From: an uncultured Rhodospirillaceae bacterium
GTDB lineage: Bacteria > Pseudomonadota > Alphaproteobacteria > UBA8366
NCBI GenBank assembly: GCA_913043025.1
Contig: CAJWLM010000013.1
Location: 20,930-84,929 of the forward strand
Length of the DNA: 64,000 nt
Direction of reading: 5' to 3'
Positions within the stretch are counted from its first letter, which is position 1. The number at the start of each line of letters is the position of its first letter. The notes under the pieces were generated by a model. It searched no databases and was not told the origin of the DNA. It saw only the letters and a list, made by a program, of their open reading frames with translations. Positions 52,350 to 61,499 of the stretch are shown here, piece after piece. Both the position numbers and the translations under genes were made by a program.

Positions 52350-53900
52350 TCAGTAACTAGTTGGCCAAGTGCGCATCAGATGCTGTCCGACCCCATTAGT
52401 TTTACGCAATTGGTATACATCAAGCATTCTTATCAAGTAGTCTCTAGTCTCTTCAGGTTTGATAATATCCTGAACAGCAAAGATTGATGCCATATCCCAT
52501 GGCTCTATATCTTGCTGAATTTCCGAAAGTGCCTCGTTGTAACCATCATCACCATCCTCAACCCCATGCACTATTCGCGTTGCGAAACGAGGGTCCATGA
52601 AACTTACCTCAGCACTTGGCCATGCGACGAGGTCATCAGAGTGCCGACCTCCACCCATAGCCACATAAGCACGACCATAACTCTTGCGCATGATAACAGT
52701 CAGAGTTGGCACAGTAAGAAGACAGGTGGCGTTCATAAAGTTCATTATTCTTCCGGGTGCACGCTTCTTTTCCGCCTCAACACCGATGATGAAACCTGGC
52801 GTATCCACTAATTTAACGATAGGAATGTTAAAGCTGTCACACATAACTTGGAAATCAGTACATTTTTCGCATGCATCCGTATCCATTGCACCGCCACGAT
52901 GCAGAGGGTTGTTTGCAATCACACCAACAGTTCGGCCTCCCAAACGAGCTAAGCACGTAACGACTGCCTTACCAAAGCGGCGTTTCATCTCGAAAACACT
53001 ATCTTTGTCTACAATGGCATCAATAATCTTATGGACATCATACACTTGGCTCCGTTTGTCCGGTATAATATCCGCTATGTTTTCCATTTCTGACCCTGAG
53101 CCTTTGCCAACAGCTTCTGTTGGTGGTGCCTCCATGTTGTGTGCGGGCATATAACTCAGGAATTTTTTTATTGCGTCTAACGCTTCCTCATCTGTGTCGA
53201 CCACCAAATCAACAAGTCCAGTTGTATCTGCGTGGAGTCTCCAACCACCAAGCTCTTCGAGATCAACCTCGGCGTGTATAGCCATCGATATTAACCGCGG
53301 GCTTGAAACAGCCATAGTCGAGCCTTTACGCATAACAGCAAAATCAGAACAACATGAAAGCCATGCGGAAGAACCGAAGGAGTAACCTAGTGCTGCAGCA
53401 CACCATGGCGTATCTCTCATTCGCTGAAATTGTGTGATGTCGTTACCAAGTAGGGCTCCCATACCCTTCGAACCCATAGCATCAGGTAACCGCGCGCCAG
53501 TCGATTCGCCAACAAAAATTACCGGCATACCACATTCGGTGGCATATTTGCGAACATGCCCTACTTTTTTTGAATTTGTTGCGCTCGTAGATGATCCCTT
53601 AACCGTAAAATCATTAACACTCACCGCAACCTCACGGCCATCGACTTTTCCAAACCCCGTTACTTTCCCATCTGCCGGGGTTTTCCCTCTATCAGCCGGA
53701 TTTACGCTTGCTTCACCTAGCAATCCGGTTTCAATAAAGGTTCCGTCATCAAGCAAGTGTTCCATCCGCTCACGCGCGTGCATGACACCTTGTTTTTTAC
53801 GTTTAGCGAGCTTTTCAGCCCCCCCCATGCCCAGTGCTTTTTTCCTGCGGCCTACCAAATCCTTGGTTAGCTCACCTAAGCTTTTTTCTGAAACACTCAT
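52350..53900 (-). CDS. Acyl-CoA carboxylase, carboxyltransferase (beta) subunit, copy 2
   Basis: The 516-residue carboxyltransferase is co-linear with the gene at 3984-5519: VNDFTVKGSSTSATNSKKVGHVRK, FVGESTGARLPDAMGSKGM, VIANNPLHRGGAMDTDACEK, LVDTPGFIIGVEAEKK, IMRKSYGRAYVAMGGG and AEVSFMDPRFATRIVHG. The two differ throughout, so they are old paralogues with separate substrates. GGGGAG precedes the ATG. No biotin carboxylase or BCCP gene is present. It is directly followed by the ADP-forming acyl-CoA ligase gene, so this could be an acid activation plus carboxylation pair, which is inference. Confidence 0.88.
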   Translation of the reverse strand: MSVSEKSLGELTKDLVGRRKKALGMGGAEKLAKRKKQGVMHARERMEHLLDDGTFIETGLLGEASVNPADRGKTPADGKVTGFGKVDGREVAVSVNDFTVKGSSTSATNSKKVGHVRKYATECGMPVIFVGESTGARLPDAMGSKGMGALLGNDITQFQRMRDTPWCAAALGYSFGSSAWLSCCSDFAVMRKGSTMAVSSPRLISMAIHAEVDLEELGGWRLHADTTGLVDLVVDTDEEALDAIKKFLSYMPAHNMEAPPTEAVGKGSGSEMENIADIIPDKRSQVYDVHKIIDAIVDKDSVFEMKRRFGKAVVTCLARLGGRTVGVIANNPLHRGGAMDTDACEKCTDFQVMCDSFNIPIVKLVDTPGFIIGVEAEKKRAPGRIMNFMNATCLLTVPTLTVIMRKSYGRAYVAMGGGRHSDDLVAWPSAEVSFMDPRFATRIVHGVEDGDDGYNEALSEIQQDIEPWDMASIFAVQDIIKPEETRDYLIRMLDVYQLRKTNGVGQHLMRTWPTSY

Positions 53901-53988
53901 TTTATACTCCCCAATTCCGCACTCTTTTTAGTTGCCGTTAGATAATGCATTTGGATTGAAAACCGTCATTGCGTGCTTCGCCAGATTT

Positions 53989-54756
53989 TTACGGTAGATA
54001 AAGCCCGCCGTTTACGTGAATAGTTTGTCCAGTGATGTAAGAAGCCTCCGATGTGCATAGATAGCGTATCATGCTCGCTGGTTCCTTGGGATTACCCTCG
54101 CGCCCCCATACAGGCTTGTTTCCTGAGGGATGTGGAATCCGGGTATCGCGGGAGCTAACCTGCTCCGTGTTTATATTACCCGGCACCACACAGTTGACGC
54201 GAATGCCAAAGGGCGCAAGCTCTACCGCAAGTCCTTTGGAAAAACCAACCACACCTGCCTTTGCTGCTGTCACATGACAACGTTCAACGTGCCCTTGATG
54301 CGCCGAAACACCACCCATATTAATTATGGCTCCGCCCCCTGCCGCTTTAATATGCGGAACTGCTGCATGGGTGCAAAGAAAAGCCCCTTCTAATATAACT
54401 TTATGTGCATCTCTCCATCTCTCTAATGTCATATCGTGAAACGCAAAATGGCGACGTACCGCAGCACTATTAACAAGACAATCAAGTCGCCCTAAATAAC
54501 TTACAGTATCTGCCACAAATTTGCGAACTTGCTTTTCGTCGCGTACATCCATCAAACGATGGAAACACTGAGACCCACAGTTTTCGACCAGCCGAGCAGT
54601 CTCGTCGAGCCCATCCTTATTTTGTAATGTGCAGATAGAAACGTTAGCACCTTCTTCAGCCATCATTACGGCTGCTTCCCGGGCGATGTTGTTAGCCGCG
54701 CCCGTTATCATTGCTACTTTTCCATAGAGTTTTTCTTCCTTATTCATAACCTGCAT
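53989..54756 (-). CDS. SDR-family oxidoreductase lacking the catalytic tyrosine
   Basis: The 255-residue classical SDR-fold protein begins KVAMITGAANNIAREAAVMMAEEGANVS, where the usual TGxxxGIG is TGAANNIA. The NSAAV motif and the Ser in MGGVSAHQGHVERCHVTAAKAGVVGF are present, but the Y-x-x-x-K tyrosine position is Val (V-T-A-A-K) with a His just before it. RVNCVVPGNINTE and YITGQTIHVNGGLYL are normal. Without the tyrosine, standard hydride-transfer chemistry is doubtful; the His may substitute or the protein may catalyse something else. The gene follows the nitroreductase gene by 3 bp. The start may be the ATG at 54756 or the ATG three codons later. Confidence 0.84.
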   Translation of the reverse strand: MQVMNKEEKLYGKVAMITGAANNIAREAAVMMAEEGANVSICTLQNKDGLDETARLVENCGSQCFHRLMDVRDEKQVRKFVADTVSYLGRLDCLVNSAAVRRHFAFHDMTLERWRDAHKVILEGAFLCTHAAVPHIKAAGGGAIINMGGVSAHQGHVERCHVTAAKAGVVGFSKGLAVELAPFGIRVNCVVPGNINTEQVSSRDTRIPHPSGNKPVWGREGNPKEPASMIRYLCTSEASYITGQTIHVNGGLYLP

Positions 54757-54759
54757 TAC

Positions 54760-55599
54760 CTAATCGAGTTCATAACCATGTTTCCTTAAAAAATCAGAGA
54801 AACCAGGCCGCTCGGGCAACGAGAGTTGACGAGTTACATTCTCCGACCACGAGCAAAAATCGTTAACCCCATAAATATCCACGTGCCGTTGCTTTTCAGG
54901 TGCTATCGGTTCTCTTTCATGACGACGCTTATCATACGCATTCACCAACGAGGTTAGATGCTCATCAGAATATTTATCCCAATGAGCTACTACATCTTGA
55001 GGTAGCCGCATCGAAACACGTGGCTTTTGATATTTTGGCCACCCTAACGCTAGCCCTGCGATCGGAAAAACGCCTGAAGGGATTGAGAGAATTTTCGTCA
55101 CCGAGCTTAAATCATTTCTTATTTGACTGATTGGACAACAGCCAAGCCCTACTCCCTCAGCAGCACATATGAAGCTCTGCATTGCTAAGGCCGCATCAAC
55201 AACTCCATTCATAAAAGTATCAAGATTATTATTTTGATGTTTGTACCCGCGTAATTTAGCCAATTTCTGATTGCGCCTCATGTCTGCGCACCAAACCATA
55301 AAAACCGTTGCATTCGTCGGCCAAGTAAGCCCGCTATTCAATTTTCCTAATTTTACAAGCCGACTTTTTTCTGTAACGATGATGACGGAATATTGCTGAA
55401 GATCCGATTTGGTCGGTGCTGACTGCGCACATCCCAATAGGGTTTTCAACATACTGACAGTTACCGGTTTATCGGTAAAATGTCGTTGAGATCCTCTCCC
55501 CAAAATTTTTCTCAGAATATCTGAGGACTCTATTTCGCTGCCAAAATCAACCTCGACCCCGTATCTATCGACTAGCAATTCGCTTATAGACTTCATCAT
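54760..55599 (-). CDS. Nitroreductase-family flavoprotein
   Basis: The 279-residue protein has GRGSQRHFTDKPVTVSMLKTLLGCAQSAPTKSDLQQYSVIIV (FMN-binding arginine region) and DAALAMQSFICAAEGVGLGCCPISQIRNDLSSVTKIL, then GLALGWPKYQKPRVSMRLP. This is the NfsA/FRP-like layout for reduction of nitro compounds, quinones or flavins by NAD(P)H. Despite standing next to cobQ it does not look like BluB. AAAAGGT is upstream of the ATG. It lies 37 bp after cobQ and 3 bp before the SDR gene, and so may be carried on the cobalamin operon transcript. Confidence 0.83.
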   Translation of the reverse strand: MMKSISELLVDRYGVEVDFGSEIESSDILRKILGRGSQRHFTDKPVTVSMLKTLLGCAQSAPTKSDLQQYSVIIVTEKSRLVKLGKLNSGLTWPTNATVFMVWCADMRRNQKLAKLRGYKHQNNNLDTFMNGVVDAALAMQSFICAAEGVGLGCCPISQIRNDLSSVTKILSIPSGVFPIAGLALGWPKYQKPRVSMRLPQDVVAHWDKYSDEHLTSLVNAYDKRRHEREPIAPEKQRHVDIYGVNDFCSWSENVTRQLSLPERPGFSDFLRKHGYELD

Positions 55600-55636
55600 A
55601 CGATGATTACCTTTTAACTATGGAGTATTCGTTAGA

Positions 55637-57130
55637 TTAAACAATTTCATTTATATCAAGGCTGGCCAAATCTGCGATAGCAGGGATATCCAGGTGTTTT
55701 TCTAGATGCTTAGCCAATCCATCCAATGCTGTCTCTACTATATTTTCAAAATTAATATTTCCACGATCCTGTTTACTAATTTGGGTTAAAAGATGGCTTC
55801 GGTAGGCATCATTATTGAACAGTCCATGTAGGTAGCACCCCATAATTCGCCCAAGTGAGCATATGGAACCTCCGTCTAGCTGCTCACCGGGGAGAGCTAA
55901 TAGCATTGGATGAGAAGTGCCTGGCCCATTTGTTTGTCCCATATGCATCTCATACCCAGAGATGTTGTGATTGCCGTCTGCAGTGGTTCCCTCTGCTGGT
56001 ATGAGTGTCTTATCTCCTGTAATAACCGTTTCAACATCGAGATAGCCGAGCCCCTTGCTTGTTCCAGCTGGGCCCTCCACACCATCAAGATCAACAATTT
56101 TTTTCCCTAACATCTGATATCCGCCACAAAGTCCAATAACCCAACCTCCTCTGCGAACGTGGGCATCAATATCAACGTCCCAGCGCTCCTTGTATAAGAG
56201 CTCTAGGTCGCACCGGGTTGATTTTGAACCTGGCAGGACAATCAAGTCTGCGTCGCCTGGCAACGCATCACCTGGGCATACAAATTGTACCGACACCCCT
56301 GGTTCGGCGGCAAATGGGTCCAAATCATCAAAATTAGCAATTCGTGAAAATACGGGCACCGCAATTTTAACCACACACCCCGCCGCTGCCCGCGCGGGCT
56401 GTTGAAGTCGAACAGCATCCTCAGCGGGCAATTTTTCCGCTTCCTTAAAATAAGGCACAACACCAAGACATAACCAACCTGTCCGATTTTCAATCTCAAT
56501 CGCGCCCTTATCAAATAGGCTCTTATCCCCACGAAATTTGTTTACAATAAATCCTGAAACACGTTTGCGTTCGCTATTGCTAAGAACTTCGTAAGTACCG
56601 ACCAAATTTGCTATAACACCCCCACGCTCAATATCAGCGATTAAGATGACGGGGGTGTCAGATGCCTCGGCAAAACCCATATTTGCAATATCACCATCTC
56701 GCAAATTTATCTCAGCCGGGCTGCCGGCACCCTCCACAACCACAATGTCTGCTTGATCTGATAACAAAGAGAAACTTTCCAGTACTGGCTTCAAAAGAGT
56801 TGGCTTGTGTAACGTATAATCGCATGCTTCAAAATTTCCAATTACATGCCCTTGAACTACTAACTGAGCGCCTATATCGGTTTGAGGCTTGAGCAAAACC
56901 GGGTTCATATGCAACGATGGAGCTACCCCACAGGCACGAGCTTGCAATGCCTGAGCCCGCCCAATTTCACCGCCGTCTGAAGTTACTGCAGCGTTGTTTG
57001 ACATATTTTGCGGTTTGAAGGGGCGCACAGCAAATCCTCGCCGCATGAGAGCACGACACAACCCCGCCGTAATAACGGACTTACCAACTTCAGAGCCTGT
57101 GCCCTGTACCATGAATGCAGCTGCACTCAA
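55637..57130 (-). CDS. cobQ: Cobyric acid synthase
   Basis: The 497-residue glutamine amidotransferase has the N-terminal ATPase part FMVQGTGSEVGKSVITAGLCRALMRRGFAVRPFKPQNMSNNAAVTSDGGEIGRAQALQARA, and the C-terminal GATase part with the nucleophile in GWVIGLCGGYQMLGKKI and the His in GCYLHGLFNND. It amidates four carboxylates of adenosylcobyrinic a,c-diamide. The start codon is TTG, overlapping the cobO stop as TTGA; AAAGG lies upstream inside cobO, and the resulting N-terminus (MSAAAFMVQGTGS) has the family's normal length. It is preceded by cobO in the B12-riboswitch operon. Confidence 0.95.
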   Translation of the reverse strand: MSAAAFMVQGTGSEVGKSVITAGLCRALMRRGFAVRPFKPQNMSNNAAVTSDGGEIGRAQALQARACGVAPSLHMNPVLLKPQTDIGAQLVVQGHVIGNFEACDYTLHKPTLLKPVLESFSLLSDQADIVVVEGAGSPAEINLRDGDIANMGFAEASDTPVILIADIERGGVIANLVGTYEVLSNSERKRVSGFIVNKFRGDKSLFDKGAIEIENRTGWLCLGVVPYFKEAEKLPAEDAVRLQQPARAAAGCVVKIAVPVFSRIANFDDLDPFAAEPGVSVQFVCPGDALPGDADLIVLPGSKSTRCDLELLYKERWDVDIDAHVRRGGWVIGLCGGYQMLGKKIVDLDGVEGPAGTSKGLGYLDVETVITGDKTLIPAEGTTADGNHNISGYEMHMGQTNGPGTSHPMLLALPGEQLDGGSICSLGRIMGCYLHGLFNNDAYRSHLLTQISKQDRGNINFENIVETALDGLAKHLEKHLDIPAIADLASLDINEIV

Positions 57131-57765
57131 AATTCTATGCCTTTCTGAGCCATCACATTTTGCTCTCGAAAGGGATGCTTTATTTGCATCATTTCCGTTA
57201 CAAGGTCAGCGATCTCTATCAATTCTGGCCTAGCATTGCGGCCAGTAACAATGAGGTGCAGGTTTTTTGGTTTTCTTTTGAGCTCTTCAATGACCTCTTC
57301 CAAGGGCAAATAGCTGTAACGCAAGACGATATTAAGCTCATCCAGTAAGATCATATCATACTTGGGAGAAGATCCGCGCGCATCATCTATCATTTTCTTA
57401 GAGACTTTCCATGCAGCCTCAGCAGCAGCAATGTCGCGAGCCCGATCTTGCGTATCCCAAGTGAAACCCTCGCCCATTGTGCGTATATCAACTTGTTCGG
57501 GAAATTTTTCTAACACATGTCTCTCTCCCGTTTCCCATTTCCCTTTTACAAATTGAACTACCCCCACGCGCATTTGGTTTCCAACAGCTCGAGTAACTAA
57601 TCCAAATGCCGCAGTAGATTTTCCCTTCCCTTTCCCGGTGTGTACGATGAGAAGTCCTTTTTCAACAGTCTTTGTGGCGAGCATTTTGTCACGAGCAGCC
57701 TTGCGCTTTTTAGACTTCGCATTGGCACGATGATTTAATTCCTCTTCACTCAGGTGCTTTGGCAT
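57127..57765 (-). CDS. cobO: Cob(I)yrinic acid a,c-diamide adenosyltransferase
   Basis: The roughly 212-residue CobA/CobO-type P-loop enzyme has GLLIVHTGKGKGKSTAAFGLVTRAVGNQMRVGVVQFVKGKWETGE, YDMILLDELNIVLRYSYLPLEEVIEEL and LIVTGRNARPELIEIADLVTEM. It adenosylates the cobalt of corrinoid. I start at the ATG at 57765, inside the end of cobN (20-bp overlap), because AGGGGAAT precedes it; the ORF-track start is seven codons earlier. The N-terminal basic helix (ANAKSKKRKAARDKML) is usual for the group. Confidence 0.95.
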   Translation of the reverse strand: MPKHLSEEELNHRANAKSKKRKAARDKMLATKTVEKGLLIVHTGKGKGKSTAAFGLVTRAVGNQMRVGVVQFVKGKWETGERHVLEKFPEQVDIRTMGEGFTWDTQDRARDIAAAEAAWKVSKKMIDDARGSSPKYDMILLDELNIVLRYSYLPLEEVIEELKRKPKNLHLIVTGRNARPELIEIADLVTEMMQIKHPFREQNVMAQKGIEF

Positions 57766-60700
57766 CGAATTTATTCCCCTGCCCAACGGATTTGCTATCG
57801 GTTAGAGCCATAAGTTTTGCAGGCGCAGAATTTAATTTTGGCTGCCACAGGCCTCTATCTAAGGCTTCTAAGAAGCGTTTCGCTATTTCCGCCAACGCGT
57901 CAGCATTCGCACTTTTTAGAAAGCTTAGCACTTCGTCATCCTCTATATACGCATCAAAAAGGAGATCGAAATGTCTGTCCTTGACTGCGCCGGTAGTTGC
58001 AGCAAAAGCAAAAAGGTAGTCCACTGTTGCCGCTATCTCGAAAGCTCCTTTATATCCATGCCTCATCACCCCAGAAATCCATTTCGGATTAGCCCCTCGG
58101 CCACGAATAGTTCGAGCGATTTCTTCCTCAAGGCTGTGTATTTTTGGGTTTTCAGGACGAGAATGATCATTATGGTAGGCAATAGGCTGCTTGCCAGAAG
58201 TGTGCTCAACTGCTGTAATCATGCCTCCTTCAAATTGATAATAATCGTCTGAGTCCAGCAAATCGTGCTCGCGATTATCTTGGTTATGCAACACCGCCTC
58301 AATAGCTTTTAAACGACATTCAAACTGACTCTTGGCTGTAACCCCGCGCGCTCCACCGCCGTAGGCATAACTACTCCATGCTATATATGCTTTTGCAAGA
58401 TCATCTGAGTTTTCCCAACCGCACTCATCAATCAATGCTTGCAGGCCAGCACCATATGCGCCGGGCTTGGATCCAAAGATCCGATAGCCCGAATGTAAGT
58501 CAGCAGTCGTAGGGTCTGTCCCCATTTGTATCATTTGTCTTTTTTCTTTTTTCACAGCAGCCGCAATCGGGTTGTCTTCGGCATTTTCTTCTAGTTTGGC
58601 CACCGCTCTTACCGCTGAATCAAATAAGTCAATCTGAGCCGGAAACGCATCACGAAAAAATCCTGATATACGTAGTGTGACATCAACCCGTGGCCGCCCC
58701 AAAACGTCAAGCGGCATGATCTCAAAGTTAGTGACACGGCGAGATACCGGCTCCCAGACTGGCCGCACCCCTAACAATGCTAAAGCTTGGGCTATGTCAT
58801 CACCACCCGTCCTCATATTTGAAGTTCCCCAAACCGAAAGTCCAACGTGCTTGAGCCATTCCCCGTGGTCCTGAGCATAGCGTTCCATAATTAGAGAGGC
58901 AGACTTCCAGCCCAAGGTCCAAGCTGCCGGCGTAGGAACAGCACGCGTATCAACGGAATAAAAATTCCTTCCAGTCGGCAAAACTTCCGGCCTTCCCCTA
59001 CTCGGCGCCCCTGAGGGGCCTGGTAAAACGAAATTTCCCCTGAGGCCAGACAGTAAACCATAAATTTCAGAAGTCCCTGAGGATATAACTGCTGGCCGCA
59101 GAGACGAATTAATCTCAGATAGCACTTCCCCGGAGGATTCCCAATCTTTTGGTGCTTTTTCATTGCCAGAAACTAAACTTGAGGCCAGTTTTTCTATGTG
59201 CTCCACAAGATCTCCTTGAGTGCGAATATGCATGCCATCAATCTTATCCCCATCCCATACTTCACCCATATTGCAATCAAGAGGGTCGAAGCCCGCGAGA
59301 CCCAAATCATTCGCTAAAGCACGATGTAGAGATTGGCGCTTTGCCCCCGGAACACGCGCCAAAGCGACCAGAAGGTCGGTCAATTGACGGTCCGTTGGCG
59401 CCTGACCAAAAATGTGAAGGCCATCCCGTATCTGCAATTCTTTTAGCTCACACAAATAACCATCAAGTTTCGAGAGGGCACTTGTCGGCTCTTCATCCCG
59501 AGATATTCCGCATTCCTCGGCAATGCCAAGTTCTATACTTTTTTCAAAAATTAAATCACTCAGTATATTGCAGCGCCCAGGGTCAATGCCTGTCGCATCG
59601 AAGTATTCATCAACTAACTGCTCTAGTTCGGCCAACGGCCCATATATTTCTGCACGAGTTAGCGGTGGAGTAAGATGATCAACGATTACTGCTTGCGCCC
59701 GGCGTTTGGCCTGCGCACCCTCTCCTGGATCGTTTACTATAAAAGGATAAAGATGCGGTGTCGGCCCAAAAACGGCCTCAGGGAAACATTCATCTGAAAG
59801 TGCTAGAGCCTTTCCTGGCAGCCACTCGAGGTTTCCGTGTTTACCAAAATGGATTACCGCGTGCGCTCCAAAGCACTCCCGGAGCCAAAAATAAAAAGCG
59901 AGATACCCATGCGGAGGTGGCAAATCCGGGTCATGGTAGCTAGATTTAGGGTCGATATTGTAACCACGCGCTGGCTGTAATCCTATAACGATTTTGCCAC
60001 AGTAAAAAATTGGAACGGCAAAACTTTTTTCTTGAGCTAAATAAAAGGGATCGTTGACTGGATCACCCCATCGCCCTTGTATCTTACGTTGCGCAACCAC
60101 CGGTAATCTTTCGAATGCCCTAACATAAACATTCAGTGGGAGCATAGCTTCTATCTTTCGTCCTAAAACTCCAGCATTTGTCGGCCCAGCTAGCAATTTT
60201 TCTATTAGTTGGCTTCCATCCAGATTTGGATCGGCTATGTCATAACCTTCCTCAGCTAAAATACTGATGACATGGCTGACGCTTGCGGGAGTATCAAGGC
60301 CAACTCCATTACCAATCCGTCCATCACGGTTGGGATAATTGGCTAATACAATTGCAATGCAGCGCTCATTTGCGGGGGTTTTGGAAAGGCGGCACCAATT
60401 AGCAGCCAATTTAGCAACGAATTGTACACGATCACGCTTTGGCTCATAGTTGACGATCGAATGCTCTGTGAGTGGGTCGTGGTTAGCTTGATTTTTAAAA
60501 GAAATTGCCCTCGTAATTATACGTCCGTCAACTTCAGGGAGAGCAACATTCATAGCAAGATCGCGCGGTGACAAACCTTGTGTATTTTTATGCCAATCCT
60601 CCTTGGAGCCACCCGAAAAGATCACCTGGAAGACAGGGCAATTGCAACCGTCCAATGCACACGACACGTGAGCAATTCCAGGCGTAGAAGCAGAAAATCC

Positions 60701-61498
60701 TGTAGTGTTAAGTATAACCTGCGGTGGTGCATCCGCAAATATTTGCTGCAGGATTTTATCCGACAAAGGGTCTTTAAGACTCGAAATAAATATGGGAAGG
60801 GGTGACAACTCTTCAGCCTCTAGCGCTTTAATAAGCTGTAGAATAGGCTTCAAATTTCCCGATTGGAGGTGGGCACGATAGAAAACAATCGCTACCACTT
60901 GGGCATCAGCTCTCCAATTATTCGATATCGTAGCCAAATCTACAGAATTGATGCCTGGCCAATAGAGCCCCGCTCTCAAGAGAGGTCTTGGCTCACACCA
61001 ATGCTCAGCACCGTCGAGTATTGAAGAAGCGAAATTCAGAAATTCGCGCGCATTCTCTGATCCGCCATGCACAAGGTACTGCCAAAGGCGGTGACAGCTT
61101 TCCGAAGGTAGATTTGAACGTGAGATAAGATCTTCGTCAGGTTGATCATCACCGGGAAGAAAAGCAAGTGCCGAACCGTTTGAAGCACATATTCCAGAAA
61201 TCTGCTCAACACCGTATTGCCAATAGCTAACACCACCTAAAAGCCGCACTATGATAAGTTTTGCTGTCTTCACCATCTTTTCACAGTACAGATCAACTGA
61301 CATGGGATGTGAAAGCTGCATTACGTTCGCAAGTCTGAGAGAGGGGAAGTTTGATCCAACACTGGATCGCGCAGCCGAAAGAGCAGCAAGATCGGTATCC
61401 GCAGCAGATAGAAATAATATTTGCCCCGGCGACTGCCCCAGATCTATCGCTTCCGAGCCATCAGCTACTGCGCCCGGCTGAGCATTAAGCAGGTGCAT
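57746..61498 (-). CDS. cobN: Cobaltochelatase subunit CobN
   Basis: The 1250-residue protein has the normal CobN/ChlH-family length. Recognisable blocks are AVIHFGKHGNLEWLPGKALALSDECFPEAVFGPTPHLYPFIVNDPGEGAQAKRRAQAVIVDHLTPPLTRAE, LPTGRNFYSVDTRAVPTPAAWTLG, LSVWGTSNMRTGGDDIAQALALLGVRPVWE and RVDVTLRISGFFRDAFPAQIDLFDSAVRAV. CobN is the large tetrapyrrole-binding subunit of aerobic cobalt insertion into hydrogenobyrinate a,c-diamide, working with CobS and CobT, which are not in the window. It lies one base after cobW and overlaps cobO. Confidence 0.95.
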   Translation of the reverse strand: MHLLNAQPGAVADGSEAIDLGQSPGQILFLSAADTDLAALSAARSSVGSNFPSLRLANVMQLSHPMSVDLYCEKMVKTAKLIIVRLLGGVSYWQYGVEQISGICASNGSALAFLPGDDQPDEDLISRSNLPSESCHRLWQYLVHGGSENAREFLNFASSILDGAEHWCEPRPLLRAGLYWPGINSVDLATISNNWRADAQVVAIVFYRAHLQSGNLKPILQLIKALEAEELSPLPIFISSLKDPLSDKILQQIFADAPPQVILNTTGFSASTPGIAHVSCALDGCNCPVFQVIFSGGSKEDWHKNTQGLSPRDLAMNVALPEVDGRIITRAISFKNQANHDPLTEHSIVNYEPKRDRVQFVAKLAANWCRLSKTPANERCIAIVLANYPNRDGRIGNGVGLDTPASVSHVISILAEEGYDIADPNLDGSQLIEKLLAGPTNAGVLGRKIEAMLPLNVYVRAFERLPVVAQRKIQGRWGDPVNDPFYLAQEKSFAVPIFYCGKIVIGLQPARGYNIDPKSSYHDPDLPPPHGYLAFYFWLRECFGAHAVIHFGKHGNLEWLPGKALALSDECFPEAVFGPTPHLYPFIVNDPGEGAQAKRRAQAVIVDHLTPPLTRAEIYGPLAELEQLVDEYFDATGIDPGRCNILSDLIFEKSIELGIAEECGISRDEEPTSALSKLDGYLCELKELQIRDGLHIFGQAPTDRQLTDLLVALARVPGAKRQSLHRALANDLGLAGFDPLDCNMGEVWDGDKIDGMHIRTQGDLVEHIEKLASSLVSGNEKAPKDWESSGEVLSEINSSLRPAVISSGTSEIYGLLSGLRGNFVLPGPSGAPSRGRPEVLPTGRNFYSVDTRAVPTPAAWTLGWKSASLIMERYAQDHGEWLKHVGLSVWGTSNMRTGGDDIAQALALLGVRPVWEPVSRRVTNFEIMPLDVLGRPRVDVTLRISGFFRDAFPAQIDLFDSAVRAVAKLEENAEDNPIAAAVKKEKRQMIQMGTDPTTADLHSGYRIFGSKPGAYGAGLQALIDECGWENSDDLAKAYIAWSSYAYGGGARGVTAKSQFECRLKAIEAVLHNQDNREHDLLDSDDYYQFEGGMITAVEHTSGKQPIAYHNDHSRPENPKIHSLEEEIARTIRGRGANPKWISGVMRHGYKGAFEIAATVDYLFAFAATTGAVKDRHFDLLFDAYIEDDEVLSFLKSANADALAEIAKRFLEALDRGLWQPKLNSAPAKLMALTDSKSVGQGNKFDAKAPE

Positions 61499-61499
61499 T

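Noticed and set aside
54760-55599. Nitroreductase next to cobQ as BluB (dimethylbenzimidazole synthase)
   Set aside because: Length (279 aa) and sequence layout are NfsA/FRP-like and the BluB-type N-terminal pattern is not seen; adjacency to cob genes alone is not enough.
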